Source of the DNA: Emergomyces orientalis
Lineage: Eukaryota > Ascomycota > Eurotiomycetes > Onygenales > Ajellomycetaceae
Direction of reading: 5' to 3'
Length of the DNA: 64,000 bases
NCBI GenBank assembly: GCA_002110485.1
Contig: MOWL01000088.1
Span: 744,001 to 808,000, forward strand
The first letter of the stretch is position 1, and every line of letters begins with the position of its first letter. The position numbers and the translations under genes are program-made. Below the pieces are notes generated by a model. That model was not told the origin of the DNA, searched no databases, and worked only from the letters and a program-made list of their open reading frames with translations. This document shows positions 33,140 through 47,041 of the stretch, piece after piece.

Positions 33140-35091
33140 TCGTATATTCTTACTTTCTTCTTCCTCGTTTTGTCGCTTTCCGTTTGCCTTCGTTGTGTAC
33201 TCTAATACCATTGCTAAGATGGATACAATGAATTAGGCTACATACATAGTATGGATTCTCGTCTCCTGTCAATGTAGTAACCAGCACTTTTGAGAAAACG
33301 CAGCTAGTGTGCCAGTTAAATTACCACAATAAATAACGACGTAGCCAGATCTATCAGCTAGCACGACAACCCAACAATGCAAAATATTTCTGTTTCCACC
33401 ACAGGTTTGGCTTAGCTCATTCAAAATTCAGTGACTTTCCTAGCCATAGTGGCTTCCTACTTCTGGTTACTAGTACTATTCAAAGAATCCTGGGCTCTCA
33501 ACGGAACGCTGAAATGATCTTCCGAATCCTTATGTATCGATCGTCCAAGCTCACCACAAAAACTTAGAAGTAAAAAACCGAACGCCCCTCTTTGACTTGA
33601 AATAGAATATTGATTTTGCAGTACACTCTTGGATTAGAAACATAAGTCCGTATTGAATTAGTTTCATCGGTTTTTTCCGAAAACGTGTGTCAGGGCGCCT
33701 TATGGAGCGGATTCTATCCACACGGTGGCTCTATAGAACCGAATGGACTCGGAAGATACACAAAATGTGTATAAATACATACCTAAGCACCTAAGGGCTA
33801 AATAGAGCAAGGGAGGATATTATATGCGCGGCATAGGCAAGGTTAATGAGTAGTACCAAATCCTTGACCAAAAATTTACTCCTTCTTTGCTAACAGATAT
33901 CACAGTTAGAAGTCGTCTGAAAACCGGAAACCGAGACACCCAACGATGGCAGAAGCCACCATCCGCATACCCCCTACCAGACCAGGCTCACCTACTGGGC
34001 CGTGACTGCCTACTAGGGGCCTGGCCAAACCAAAGATTGAAAGTTGTCACGATACAAAATGCAGATTCTGGGTACATATACATATATCCCCATATTTTGG
34101 AAACTGTAGCCCTGTCGCACGAGAGTTCATTCAATAATGCTTGGGTATATTTATCTTGTGTACGTTTGAATGGAGTATTCCTGTCGAGCGTTTCCGAGTC
34201 TCACCATTGAAGCCTTCTACGGATTCCATTTACGAGTGGAAAATATGGACAGACTTATTTAGATATTACGCCTTGAGTTACATGACCTCCGAGGAAACAC
34301 GGGACTCTTTATGACCATATGCAATACCCCTAGTTTCCCATATTTGAAACAATAATATCGTCAGCGAATTAAAGCATCATTTGCTAATCCGTCCCAACCA
34401 GTTGTCCCTAAATTCTATTGGCCTCTGTTCTCAGGGATCTCAACAGCCAATCCTTTCGAACGGTCCGTCCCGCCAGATCTTCCTGGCCACATAAATTTCC
34501 ATGGCTCTCTCATTCCCATCCCTGCATGATCTCAGGCTCCAGGGTAACTTCGCTTCCCGTGATATCCCTGCCTTGTCGGGTCTGCGTACCGCAACTCACT
34601 CGAGGGCCCGTGCGTGCAACCATCTCGCACAGAAGCTGCCTCGAGGCCTGACTAAGGTGGCTAGATGCAATGAAGGGGTTTGGTTAGTGTCGATACGCTC
34701 CGCAATTCATGTCTGGAATCCTAAACGAACAAAGTTGGACTTCTTCTGCTGCCTGGGAATAGCTGCTTGGCCGCAGTCGGATGCACTCATTGGCTGGGCA
34801 AACTTGGCCAGTGATGTGAGAACCTCGCTCTTCTGTATCCCTCTCTGCAAGTAAAGAGGCGTTTCCTTACCAACGACAGTCTTCTTCCTTTGAATCTGGA
34901 ATGATATTCCCCAATTCTTTGGGGCGACTGTCTATCATAGGCTCTTGCTGGGGCGGGGGAGATTGACTTATCGTAAGCTGGTAATTAGAGAACCCTTCGC
35001 TTCTCTGACAGAACTATTTCAATTGAGCCGCTAATTCTCAGTCTCGCCATGCTTGTTCCTTCAAAATGGCTGCTCAGTTTCTTACCTGGAA

Positions 35092-35125
35092 CCCACGTGG
35101 TTATGACGCCCACGTGGTTATGACG
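35092..35125 (+). repeat. 17-bp perfect tandem duplication containing CACGTG
   Basis: Two adjacent identical copies of CCCACGTGGTTATGACG. Each has a CACGTG E-box core (bHLH site) and the word TTATGACG. Located in gene-poor sequence, so any regulatory role is unclear. Confidence 0.85.
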
Positions 35126-38100
35126 CAAAAATTTTGCCAATATATGGATTCAACCTGAAAATCGAGATCCCGGGGAACAAGAATAAAAATATTCATTGGC
35201 AATCCTTGTCATCTGGATAGAGTGCTTGGACACCACAAATTTATGTAAGCCATCTAGCCTCTACGCAAGAACTGCGTTCTTCTAGAATAGTTCAAAAATA
35301 TGCTCTCCTCTCAATTTTCGGTGAAACTCACCTCAGATTTTAATGGTTTAAATCAGCCAATACATATGAGTCCCTTTATTAAATGCAGCTCTTCAGCTCT
35401 AAATCATTGTGTATTTATAATGCTTTATAAACATTCACCCTGGAGCCTGTTAATCAAGTAGCTAAATTGCAACTGCTAGTCCGTGACGTACCTGGGAAGT
35501 AACATTAAACAATTATGAACTATATACTGATTCAATATGTAGTAAGGTTGTTTCTATAATCATGTAGCACATCTATACGAACGGTACATTGAACTTTTCA
35601 TAGCTATGATTTATAGTTTTAGATCCACAGTCAGCTCTCTAGTAATAGTAAAAGGTCAGATAAAATCCTCTAGATCTGTACTTAATAGAATCAGAGTATA
35701 ATTTTGGCCGTTGAACTAGCCCAGCGAGCTAACGAAATGAATATTAGTATTTGAAAGGCGTCTTAGCACTTATCTAAGAGTGTTTTCTCAAATTACGTCA
35801 CTCAGAGACGAGAGATATCTCAGGGCCGACTAAACCAGCAGTACAGCTCAGTGCGCCACCGTTCTTCAAATCATTCTTTTTGCAGTTGGGATTCCGCGAC
35901 TGAACACTAGCAGGTTCATATAAAGATATATGAAAAGACATCATGGATTAGTACTGTTAAACGGTGAGTACCAAGACCCAAAGGCATCCATATGCCAAAA
36001 GCGATTCCACTGAGTCTTCATTAGTAGGTGCTCTGTACTCCGTATATAGAGTATATATGCATATCCAAACTTCAAATATTTAGCCTAACTCCTCAGTATT
36101 ACGATCAACGAAAACGATCAATCCATAGGGCGAGAAGTTGTTTCCCGTATTCGTCCAAAGGTAGTAGGAGTAAGAAAAAGGTAGAATAAAATACATGCAG
36201 GGGGTATTCCATAGAGGATTGTATATCCGAGCCAAGGAGTTAAGAAAGAGTCGTCCGGGGATTGTCTCGGCACATAGGCGATCCATGGCTCACCATGATG
36301 GTGGAGAAAAATCGGGGCAGCCGAATTGTGGCAATCCTTTATGGAAAGGTGCTGAATCATGGATACACTGGCAAAACTGGCGCACAAGGTTGCAGGATTA
36401 GCTGCTGCTGTCAGATGGACGGTTACACGCTTCATATTTTTTTCTGTGGGAAGACTTAGAATTACCTTGCGGATAAGGCAGTTTGTCAATAAGAAATGAC
36501 TACCTGGCTCGAAACCCCTGCCCGCTGAATGGCTGAACCGCCCTCCACGTCAGAACTCCTGCCATGCACGGCATGCAAGGACCGGAGAGGTTTTTTGAGC
36601 CCCCACTGTTCTTCAGTAATGCCACGAAAAAAATGGTGGTTGTACATGAAAAGGAAGGAAAAAAAGAAAAAAAACAGAACTGACTTGCACGAGAGATCCA
36701 TGGATCTTCCTACGTATTGCCTAAATAGGAAAAGATTAAACGTTGTAGGCCATTTCGTCAAATTGGAGATATGGCAGCCCGAGGAATTTTACGCACCAAT
36801 TTATGAACGAGGCCTGATGCAAATGTGCACCTATAATCGTATCCCGGTATGTATGTGGAGTCAAAATAACGAGCACGTAATTTTTAAGGGCCATTACGAA
36901 GCCACTTCTGGGTTCTGAAAGCAGATTTTTTATTTTGTGTTTCCTGAAACGCGATTGGGATCCTTCAAACACTCGATAATATCCACCAAGGTTAGTGCCT
37001 CGGGGGGAAGTACAGGTAGCTTCCGCGAGAGAATTCTTAAATAACTTTGAGGGAAAGGTCAGAGGTATCTGGCGGTCTGCCTAGCCCCTAGTGGCACAAA
37101 GCTGGATAATCAGTTTGTTAGCAGGAACCCACCCCAGTCAGGAGAGCACCCGTCAACAATGATGACAACGGGAGGCTTTTTGAAAATCGCAGAGCAATCT
37201 GCGGCCTAACAGAGCGCATCATATATTCAACTTTCAACGCCATTGAGCTTCATATAGAGAATGGGATTAGTGTCACGTAAATATGATGCCAGCTCGGAAT
37301 GCAGTACATTTTTTTTTGGATCATTTTGTGGACACAAAATCATGGCCAGAGATAGGAAAATGAACGCGCTGAATGGTTCCGCTATCAGCACTTCGGGCAA
37401 AGCTTAGAGGTAGTGAGCACCTTCACAGAAAAACTTTCGGGAAGATTCTCTCTGATAACTATTATTTGGTTATCGTTAAGTAGATCGCCAGGGTACAGGC
37501 ACACGCAGTAGCGAACACGTGCTGGTAAAAGTTCCAGAGTATGGATGGAAGATGGACTGACAGGGAGTATCAAATTTCCGCCCTGGCATTATTAATAACT
37601 AATCATTTTTGGGTGAAGTTAACTAACTAATGATTTCCTACCGCTTATCAAGGTACGGCTCGTTCCCGTACCCTAGGTTTGCCTTCGCAGATCGGGCAAA
37701 AGAGCAGAAGCAATACAGATCCGTACGAGTATTTCTGGAAAATAACCAGAGAAAAGCTATGATTGGGCAGCCTGGGGTTCCTCTCTCGAGGAGAAAGATC
37801 CCGGGAATCTTACAGGTTCTAGACTCCGTCAGAATCCCCCTGTTCTGCTGAAAACCTTCAATCCACAAAATGTCATGGTGTACCCCAGCAGTTGCAGGGA
37901 AGGCTTGTACTGGAAATAATTGTGACTTGAATGCAGCTCAGCGGCATCATTGATTATGCGTATTCGAGAAGCAATAAGTTTTCTTCATTTTCTTCACTCG
38001 TCTATCAAAAAGCACAGCCGCAATATTGTCAGCACCACACATTCGCTGCTTAATGATTGTTCGCTGCGACAACTTATGTACCGTACATGCAGATATATCG

Positions 38101-38286
38101 AAGAAAGAATGCGGGAATCCGCAAGATGCTCCACGTAATGATTTGCTAGAAAGAGCATTGGAGGCAATGGTTTGAGCTGCGAAACACTGCCATGTATAGC
38201 GGGATGCATTTTGTTTGGCTTGCATTGAGCGGAGGTGAGAGCCGTTGTGTTGGACGGATAATGGCGGCCTAAAATAGGGATAAATG

Positions 38287-38865
38287 TTAGTCAGTTACCT
38301 TTGATTTTAATGAAACTGCAATCTTGAAGCTGCCTGTCTTTTTGAAAAGATAATGATGAATAGACAATTGAATTGCGAATGTTCTCGAAATTGGACAAGG
38401 GAACATAAAGCAAGGTTCGTCAGCCCTGGCCAGCTTAGCCTCCTTGGCAAACCTTGAATATTTCATACCCTGGCATGTCTCAAAAAGTGATAATGGAGCC
38501 TCAGAGACCAGGATGGACATGACATAGGCGCAAGAAACTTGACGCCGCTTGCTGCAAACTAAATGAAGCAGGATTAATACAATAAAGTGGGTGTTCGGAA
38601 CACTTGGGCTAAACCGAATATCAGCTTTTGGATGGAGGGGTGTCTTGAAATAGATGCAGCTTTTGTGTAATTGATAAGCCAGGCGTGAGTTGGAAATCGA
38701 GTGCATGCATAGAAAGTAATGAGGCGTGTGTACCGTATGAATTTCGAAATCAACTGAGTTTCTCAGGATGAGTAGGGCAATTAAGCAAATCAGCCTTGGA
38801 ATTGAAGTAAATGCCGCTCCCCGAGAAGAGAAATAGGCTGGGCCTCCCAGGGAGAATACTGCCAA
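38287..38865 (-). other. unassigned 192-codon open frame
   Basis: The longest open frame in the 33-43 kb region. Its translation has several hydrophobic stretches and many Cys/His, with no family resemblance. Coding status is doubtful; it could be chance in a low-stop stretch or a decayed gene. Confidence 0.15.
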
Positions 38866-41800
38866 AGATAAGGAATTTCAGCCCATTATCTATTCTCTCC
38901 CAGAGAGGAGAAATTGTATTTTCAAGATAGCTGGCCATACTCCGCTGCCTACTTACTTCATGGGGAATGGACAGATAAGCCAGAGAATTGTCATCCCTGT
39001 TCAGTTATATGTCAAAGAGCTAGTACAACGCACAAATATCTTATAAACCGGCAGTTCCTGAGAAGGGTCCAACTCATATGAAGCCGAAATTGAAGGTACA
39101 GAGTCTCTCGTCAAAATTGTAGTGGCAGTTCTGTTCCATCGTGATAATTTTTCACCTCAAGCAAAAATTATGGGGAAACTCAATCACGACCTTAGCGAGG
39201 GCAAAGCCTCCTCCGTCCTCCGCGGATGCTTCTCAAATCAGTTAGTGACCAGGCAGGCTGGGCGGGATCTGTGGGGTCATGATCGCCTGTAAACGCTATC
39301 ATAACCACCTTCTGCACTAGTTGCCTGGTCAAGAAATAAAGTGGGGGCTATCAGATAGTATTTTAGCGCCCCTCATTATTTTTCCCTCCACTGGTCGTCA
39401 ATTATCAGAATCGATGTTCGACGGATGATGCGTCGGGAGAAGCAGCTTTGAAGCAAGACTTCTTCAACATCAACCAAGACATCGTCAGGCCGGCAAAGAT
39501 GTCTGGGCAATAGTTCAACATGCGAAACAATCCGGCTAAGTGTACTAGGTTCCCGACGCATAAACTACTATTTAAGTCTGTATTGCCTAATATTTCATCA
39601 AGATTTTTCAATCCAGGCTCGAACAATTCGAAGTCGTTCGAGGGCGAGAATAATTCAGATATACAAAAGACAGTGAGTTAAGCCAGGTCACGTCTATTTT
39701 CGAAAATCCACGGTGCTGGAGATTGGATGAGGGGAAACTCAGACTATCCAGCCCTTTGCACGAATTAGCTAGTTTGAGGCGTGATATTAGCAGCACTCAG
39801 TTGCAAGCCTCAGCCTCAAGAACAATGTCAATATGTGCAGGAGGGATATGGTGAGTTGGCGTCTGCGGGCATAATTGTATACAACCTCAAAACTTCCCCC
39901 AACCCTTTTTTTTTTAAAACGATCACAAAGGTTTTGTGCGAATGAGTTCAGAATGAATAGATGAATTTGCTGGCAATAAATTGGAGGGGCTAGGGAGTCT
40001 CTCCAGGAAAGATCACCCGCCCCTGGAGGGCCAACATGCTCTCCAGCACCAACCACGCACCATCCACTTCTCCATCACGTTTGACCTCTTGAGTTTGCGG
40101 TGCATTACGGACGGTATCAGTAATAGAACCAGTTGATTGTTACTCCCTGGTTTGTTGTAAAAGAGCATATTTTACTTTTGCGCTCTTGGCTGGCTCCCTG
40201 TGGTAATCCGATTTCTTGCTAAAGCTCATTTTCAGTGCCGATGCCTGATGATGTAGAGACTGATAATAACCTAATGAACAACAAGCGCCAGTGAGCAAAG
40301 AGATGAAATTTTTAACCTAAGGTCTGTCGGCAAGAAAACGCCCATCGTGGTCACAGTTAACCATCTGCTTGCCTTACGAATCTTGATGTGGTGGATCTAA
40401 CCAATGATGTATCAAACCGCGGGACTTTCTGCCTGCTCCGGCCAAGCTTTGTCCATTCCAGGCATATCGATATTAGATGGCCCAACTAAATATCCACGGA
40501 CAGGGTAATGCATTCGAATTGTTTCTCCCTTGTTACTATTCAGGCTCATGAAGACTATCCGCACATGGCACATCACTCCAGTTTGTATCCAGCTCGAACT
40601 CATCCTGGTTAGCGGCTACGCCTCGCCAACCAACAAGGCCTTGTAACTCTGGGAAGAAGATCGCCACTAGGATCATGTCAATTCGTGGTCGCTGTGCGCC
40701 AGTGCGCCACTCTTTGTGGTGGGGAACGAACAGAGCCAAAATGGCATTGGAATCTGAGGCCAGACCGCAAGACAGCTGTGGCTAGAGTATATATGCATGG
40801 AGAAGTTATTTATATCTCGAAGAGACCAACAAAGGAAATTTTGCGACTGTGCTAATAAGCACCATAGGCAAAGTAACGGAACACACGGCCTATCAGTACT
40901 CTACATTCGCCCTTAACCGTTGTGGCCCATTTAATTTTGTTGCCATTTGTGATAGGGGCCAATTATGATAGGGGAGGGCAAAAGGAGGGAATTACAAGAA
41001 AAGAAAAGAAGCAAGGGTGAAAAATTGTCATGTATGCACGATGCTCTACTTAATCTCCTGCGTGTATGTTTTTATTTCCTCTTCCGTCGTAACTCACATT
41101 GAAACCCCATTGCCTACACCATTGCCTTGACATATATTGCGAGCTTCGCATTTCTCTCGACCCACTCTGCCTTGTTTCTATCATTTCATAAAGCATATTG
41201 TCACCAGGTATGCCCATTTGAATGGAGAATTCGCTGGACCCTGGCCGAGCCTTCGTTTCTGGAGAAGTATCTTTCTTGCTGACAGTATTCAAAAATCTTT
41301 ATAGCATTGGCTCGCTGATTTCGACCATCTGCTTAGTTATTTTTATTCTGGTGCTAACTATTGGGTCATCACACTATGTTGAGGAGCACATTGCTAGAAG
41401 ACCAATGTTAGAATGTGATTGGAAACTCTGGCTTGCCGGGAGAATGAGAATTCCAATGAAGTTTTAGGTTGAGTATTCTAATTTGGAAGATATTCCTGAG
41501 CTTAACATTTTATTTGACATTTAGTAGCAATCCGGAACGCTCCACTACGCTGTAGGGCTTGATACCAATCACCCTTGTTGGTTTTCTCGTTCGCCTCGGC
41601 GGCAGGGTTCGATTACAGGTCAGACATTATGCTCATCACCCGTAGTTGTTTCGGCGATTTTCAGAGCTAACCCTATCACGATTCTCCCAAGCTTGACTGC
41701 TAACAACTCCTTAGGTAGCAACCGAGTCTTCAGGAACCAACCACCTTTCTTCTAGTAGCCCCCTATTAAGCCCCCTCAAAGAGGTTTGCCGCATGTGGAA

Positions 41801-42683
41801 AGCACTGAACGAGACTCATAGCAGATTGCCTACGGAGCACATAGACAATTGTATGTATTGTACGGAGTATGTATCCATGGATGGATTCTTCCGTGAAACT
41901 AGATAACCCACTGCAACCTTTGCGCACCCCGGCTTCCACGAGCCCTCGAATATTACTACCCTGCGACCTACCATCATCCTCGTCGATACTCCTTGCTAGC
42001 CGCACTAGCAATGTACCTCCCCTGTCATGGAAGGCATGGTATCCATATTACATGCAGCTGCATAACACCGAAAAATCATAAATAAGAAATAAAAAATTGA
42101 AAGTAACGAGCATCAATGGTAAGCCAACAAAAGGGAGAAAAAATCAAAATCAAAAAGTAGATAGTAATAAATTTGACAACTGGGATAAACAATGGCTAAT
42201 TTGACAACAGGTACCATTTACTAGCCCAATTCGATTTCTGTTGGTTATATTTGCATATGATATCGAGGGAGGGCGGGTAATTCCATACTGGCTGTTCCCA
42301 GAGCTCCCCACAGCAAGGTTTCTTTATACCCCCTCCCCCCCCGTCACTATTTCGCTTTCGCTGTCCTCATTTTTTTTTATTACTCTGTCATATTTGATTT
42401 ATTTAATTCATGTCTCCCGCTTTCCTTTTCTCTCATCAGATCATTCGTCTCAATTCCCAGCTACTTTCTTTGTATCCAGTGCTTCTTCCACTGAGACTGT
42501 CGTTTCCATTGTTTGGCTGACCACGTTGGGTTAAACCTTGTTTTCTATCATTATCTGTCTTTATCTCTTTTTTGTCTATAGCACTGAACCATTAGATTTT
42601 CTCTCTCGGGCGGTATTGTGTTTACGTACATCTAGATCCTTTGGAAGCTTCTGAGAAGAGAAACCTTCGGCTGAGCTTTTATA

Positions 42684-45071
42684 ATGGAATTCGACAACAT
42701 ATATATGCTGTCGTTTAAGCTGTTATTGTCAGTGCCCCTCATCCAGATAACTTCCAATTGGCGTTCTTGGGCATTGCTATGGCGTTGAAGGTTATTACTG
42801 GAAATGGAGATTTGACTAATGGGCCCTTTACTGATATCGGGTATGAAATAGTCTCTATCGTTATGTGCGTCTAGTTGTTAATTTGATTGCCGTTTGGACA
42901 TTTCGGCCGATTACTCCACCAGAAAACCCAACCTTGACTTCTCAAGATGCGACAATTATCATACCTACTCTACAAGGCTGTGGGGATGAATTGGAAGAAA
43001 CACTTCGAACCATTCTTATAAACGAGCCTTTCCAAATTATTCTCGTGACCATTGATAGCAACAGGGGAAACGCGGAGAAAATGCTCAAGAATATGCCGGC
43101 ATCAAAAACCCGGGTCCAATTGCTCAGCATCCCAAAAGCAAACAAAAGACGCCAGATGGTGCGGGCTATTCCCGAGGTCCAAACCAAAATTACAGTTTTC
43201 GTGGATGACGATGTAAGCTGGCCACCGAAAGAACTCGTATGGCTATTGGCAGTTTTTGAAAAGGACCCTATCTACGGAGGGGTAGCAACTTGCCAGCGGC
43301 TCAGGCGATCAGATTCACCACTGTTCTCGATGCAGCGCGTGTGGGACTTTTTAGGAGCGTTGTACCTGGAACGCAGGAATTTTGATTGCGCCGCAACAAC
43401 ACATGTGGATGGAGGAATGCCCTGCCTCTCTGGACGGACTTCTGCTTACCGTACCAAGATCCTTCAGGACCGAGATTTCACCTACAATTTCACGAACGAG
43501 GAGTGGTGGTTTGGCAAATATGAATTGAATGCGGACGACGATAATTTCCTCTCTCGCTGGATGGTCACGCACGGCTGGGAAACATATTTCCAATACCACC
43601 CGGAAGTGGAAATTCAAACGACCCTCGAAAACAATGCCAAATTCCTCAAGCAGTGTGTTAGATGGTCGCGGAGTAACTGGCGGAGTAATCTCACAACCTT
43701 GATTCAGGAGCAGGTTGTCTGGTAGTAAGTTTCCTCTCTCACACTCTGCCTCTTCTCGAGCTAGCGTTATTTCATCCTCCGCCCCTTGACTCTTCCCCCC
43801 GAGTCTAAATTTCCAGCCGTTCTCGCCCCTTCCGCGCCTTGCGAGTTTTTTCAAGGTTGCCTTTTTCTTCCTGAAAGGGAATTCAGCGACGAAATTATTG
43901 ATCTCGTTATGGGGACAATTTGCCCATTTTTCAACTCCTCCTGGATATTTTTTGTTTTTGCTTTTTCCTTGTTTTTGCAGACTGCATAACATTCTATTTT
44001 TGCTTTGTGCTCTTCGTTTCCTCGCCTCTTCTTCTCTTCTTCTCTACTTCGTTGCTTTTTTTTTTTTTTTTTTTTTTTTTTTTGTTCCGCTGAGGATTGA
44101 GCAATCCTAGTGGACCTAGCCCCCAGCAAATCGCGCAATCAACGTCCCTTCTACTCCAAGGTGCCGAAGTTGTGCTCGACATCCAGCCTCATCCCTGTCA
44201 TGATGACGAACCATAATTAGACCAAAAGCTAATAAAAGGGGTCCGTGTTGGCACCACTTCCATTAGCCGCCAACCGTGGAGCACCTACGCCGTCTATCTT
44301 ACCACACTCTCGCCTCCAGCCTTCGTTGGGGATCTCGCCCTCGTCGTGTTCTGTTACTACGGCACAAAGGAATGGGGTGAGGAGTCCCGCATGTTCACGC
44401 TCAAAGCGTTTGCTGCGTGGATGTTTGTTAGCAAATTCATCAAGCTTCTTGGCCATTATATTCGGTATCCTGCCGATTTCGTCCTTCTCCCCGTGTCGAT
44501 ATTATTCGGATATTTCCACGGCCTGATAAAGCTCTATGCTGCATTTACCCTAAATGTGGTAAGTCCGACTTCCCCTTGTCCATTCTCCAGCGCGAAATAC
44601 AGACGCATGTGGGTCAGGTAGCTTTTACCAAAGTTACCTGAATGTCCTGTACACCGTACCTGGTGCTGGCCGGGATTGTTGGCAATTGTTCTAGCCCTTC
44701 CTGTCCCCTTCCGGAAACAGCCCTTTCGTTCGCCCACCCTGTAAATCTCCACTTCAAACGTGCAGGTTACGGGCCAAGTGGGTCTACCGATTTGGTTGGC
44801 TGATATTGCCCAGTCCGTCACAAGCGAGCACCAAAATAGCGCTCTTCTTCTTCCAGTCCATTTTCCGTCTGTGTTCGTGCCAGGGATTCCCACTGTTTCT
44901 TGGAGGCAGAAAAACCTCTTCTCTCCGTCGTTCAATCGCTGACATGACTGTGTTGTTGCAATTCAGACCACATGGGGTACCCGCGAGGGTGCAGATGCCA
45001 GTGATGCCGAGCGCATGCGGGAGAAGCCAGACGACGACGAGCACACCGAATCAAAATATTCGCTATTCTAG
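42684..45071 (+). CDS. family 2 glycosyltransferase, Cps1-like polysaccharide synthase
   Basis: I assembled four exons: 42684-42727 (tentative), 42852-43724, 44267-44558 and 44967-45071, about 437 aa. Phases agree throughout. The processive GT2 hallmarks are present: the donor-binding VFVDDDVSWP (Asp about 133-135), the catalytic-base region ELNADDDNFLSRW (Asp about 243-245) and the QCVRW pentad (about 282-286). A membrane helix precedes the catalytic domain (YRYVRLVVNLIAVW), and hydrophobic helices follow (FVGDLALVVF, FVLLPVSILFGYF). This matches fungal Cps1-type synthases related to hyaluronan/chitin synthases, which make a cell-wall or capsule polysaccharide; the product is not predictable. 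The second and third introns are long for this genome (542 and 408 nt), and the former holds a T28 tract. The C-terminus (WGTREGADASDAERMREK) is family-like. The first exon relies on a GTCAGT donor and is the weakest part. Confidence 0.86.
44056..44083. repeat. poly-T tract inside a glycosyltransferase intron
   Basis: Twenty-eight consecutive T in the 542-nt second intron, about 180 bp before the acceptor. Its length is likely to vary between isolates and between sequencing runs. Confidence 0.9.
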
Positions 45072-45890
45072 GGCTCGAAGCAATAATAGTTTGTTTCGCA
45101 ACGTCTGACCTGACCTGCTTGGCCCAAACATCAGCAAGTGCAGAATTTTTCGGGCCTGCCCGTATAAAATACGCTTCTCTTGTATTATTGCGGAAATTTG
45201 ATCACCGCAATCATGACTTCCAGCTCCCCACACTGAGCCCGCACGCTATTCTGCTGGCCTCTCATGTTAGCTTATCGACCACAGGTGATTCCACTTTGTC
45301 CCATGCTGCTATGCAGGATGCCAAATCTGGAAGCAACGATTTTCTTTGTCCGAGCCACGATGGAACCTGACAACTGCACGACATGCAATTTACTTTTTCT
45401 CACTTGTCCTTTTCAAGGATGGACCGACCCGTTCCGTTAACGGCCCCAGCTCGCAGAACTGCGTAAACCAAGCCACTTAAAGATCCAGCTCCTCCATGAG
45501 AACAATAATTTGCCCCTTGATGCCTCGACTTCCAGCTCAAAGAATACCCCTATGTCATTGTTTCTTATTGGCGTCTGGAGCATTTGCGGTTGAAATCCCC
45601 CATACTCTCTCCACCTTCTTGCAAATTGTTACCGTTGTCGTGATTCTCGTTCTCGTCTTATTTTAATTTTTAATTTTTCGACATCTTTTCGTTTTTTTCT
45701 TTTTTCGCTTTTTGATCAGCACTGATTTCCAAAAAGTTATGCACTGCATGGTGATCACGAATCTCATTTTTACGATCGAGTTCACCAACAATCACGACAG
45801 CTTGGGAAATGGGAAATCGACAACACCACTAACAACAGAATAAAGCATCGGGAACACAGCACCACATTTCCTTATTCATTTAATCTTAGC

Positions 45891-45912
45891 TTTTTTTTTT
45901 TTTTTTTTTTTT
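45891..45912. repeat. poly-T tract
   Basis: Twenty-two consecutive T in non-coding sequence. Confidence 0.9.
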
Positions 45913-47041
45913 CATTTCTTCTTAACGATTTTTATTTATCTACCAAAAAGTACATGGGTCAGGGATGCCCTTCGGGCCGGATTACTAATAATGCCCCCAA
46001 TCACACAGATTGATGGGAACGGACAATGAAGGAATATGTTGTACTTCAGATGAGGAGCTTACCCCCTTATATCCATTCTATTAATCCTGTTTTCAATTTC
46101 TTCAACTACAGGGCAAGATTCGATGACTTAATATGTATTTTCTTCCCCTGGATATTGTCTCAACCTCGTGGTTACGTTTCTCCCAAAAAACCCTGGATGG
46201 GTAATAACTTCAGCTTTACTTGCTTTTCTCCAGTCTTGTAATTTGCATATTTGTTTATATATCTTATTCTCCTTACTAGTTCGGCCATTTTGTTCTTTCT
46301 TTTAGCCTTGATTATCCAAATTTTGTTACCGTGATCACCTGTTGCAGAAGAGTTCTTCTCCCCACTTGGTTGATATCCTTTGGTCATGTATTGAAGGATT
46401 CTCTTAGATCTACTTATGATGCCTCTCCGGTTTATCGACCTTTTCTGCACTGGGGGCACAAATTGCTGGGCGGGGTAATGTGGTAATCAGGAACGGAGCA
46501 AAAGGAATCCCATATTAGCCTTAATTGGTTTGGAATAGAGATGAGAATTACTGAGCCGGCCCAACCATATTTGAATTGGGAGACGGGCCCCAGAAAAAGT
46601 TCTTTTGTGTATTTCTTTTAAACATTTCTAAGCATCAGCTTCAGGTATTTGACGTGATCAGTGCTTCAATGTTCCTCTAATACCCCCGGATAGTATTCTC
46701 ATATATTTTTCATATCTGTGCCGCCAGCTGTGGTTATACTATTATTTTGATAAGGCGAAAAAAGTGTTTAAAGAAGTAATTTTATGCCTTTAAAAATTGA
46801 TATGTGTCAGTGTTTGGGATTGTGATTCCTTTTACAGGCTGCGTGCCACAAGGGGGGTCTGTTCCCACTCGAGTCATCATGTATATTGGACAAAATAGAA
46901 AGTCACGAACTATTGGCCCCCTGTGAGCTACATGGCGGCCGCTCTTTAAAAAGCCTATCCGTTCTAGAATAGTCTATTTGCTCTAGCCTTGTCTGCATGT
47001 TCGGCAAGTCTTGGACAAGTACGAGGATTGAAAAGCAAATA

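Larger units (their letters stand above)
33140..42683. other. 9.5-kb gene-poor region
   Basis: No gene that I can support. The longest open frames are minus 38865-38287 (192 codons), minus 36489-36118 (123), plus 36529-36918 (129) and plus 34501-34854 (117); none shows a domain or convincing splice-linked continuation. Sequence is moderately AT-rich with many TA steps near 35.3-36.1 kb, which could reflect old repeat-induced mutation. A 17-bp tandem duplication lies at 35092. I see no open reading frame for a transposase, integrase or reverse transcriptase. Confidence 0.45.

Noticed and set aside
35300..36100. Possible RIP-mutated transposon
   Set aside because: TA-rich, but I could not find terminal repeats, target duplications or any element-coding remnant; a repeat-library search and RIP index would decide.
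36118..36972. Cluster of open frames on both strands considered as a spliced gene
   Set aside because: I could not link them with phase-consistent splice sites and saw no domain.
41581..41630. GGTTCGATT word resembling a tRNA T-loop
   Set aside because: The flanking bases do not form a T-stem and no acceptor or anticodon stem is visible; tRNAscan-SE would settle it.
36037..41870. Shared words TACTCCGTA/TACGGAGTA and AGAGTATATATGCAT at about 36.04, 40.79 and 41.86 kb
   Set aside because: Too short and AT-rich to claim a dispersed repeat without a genome-wide count.
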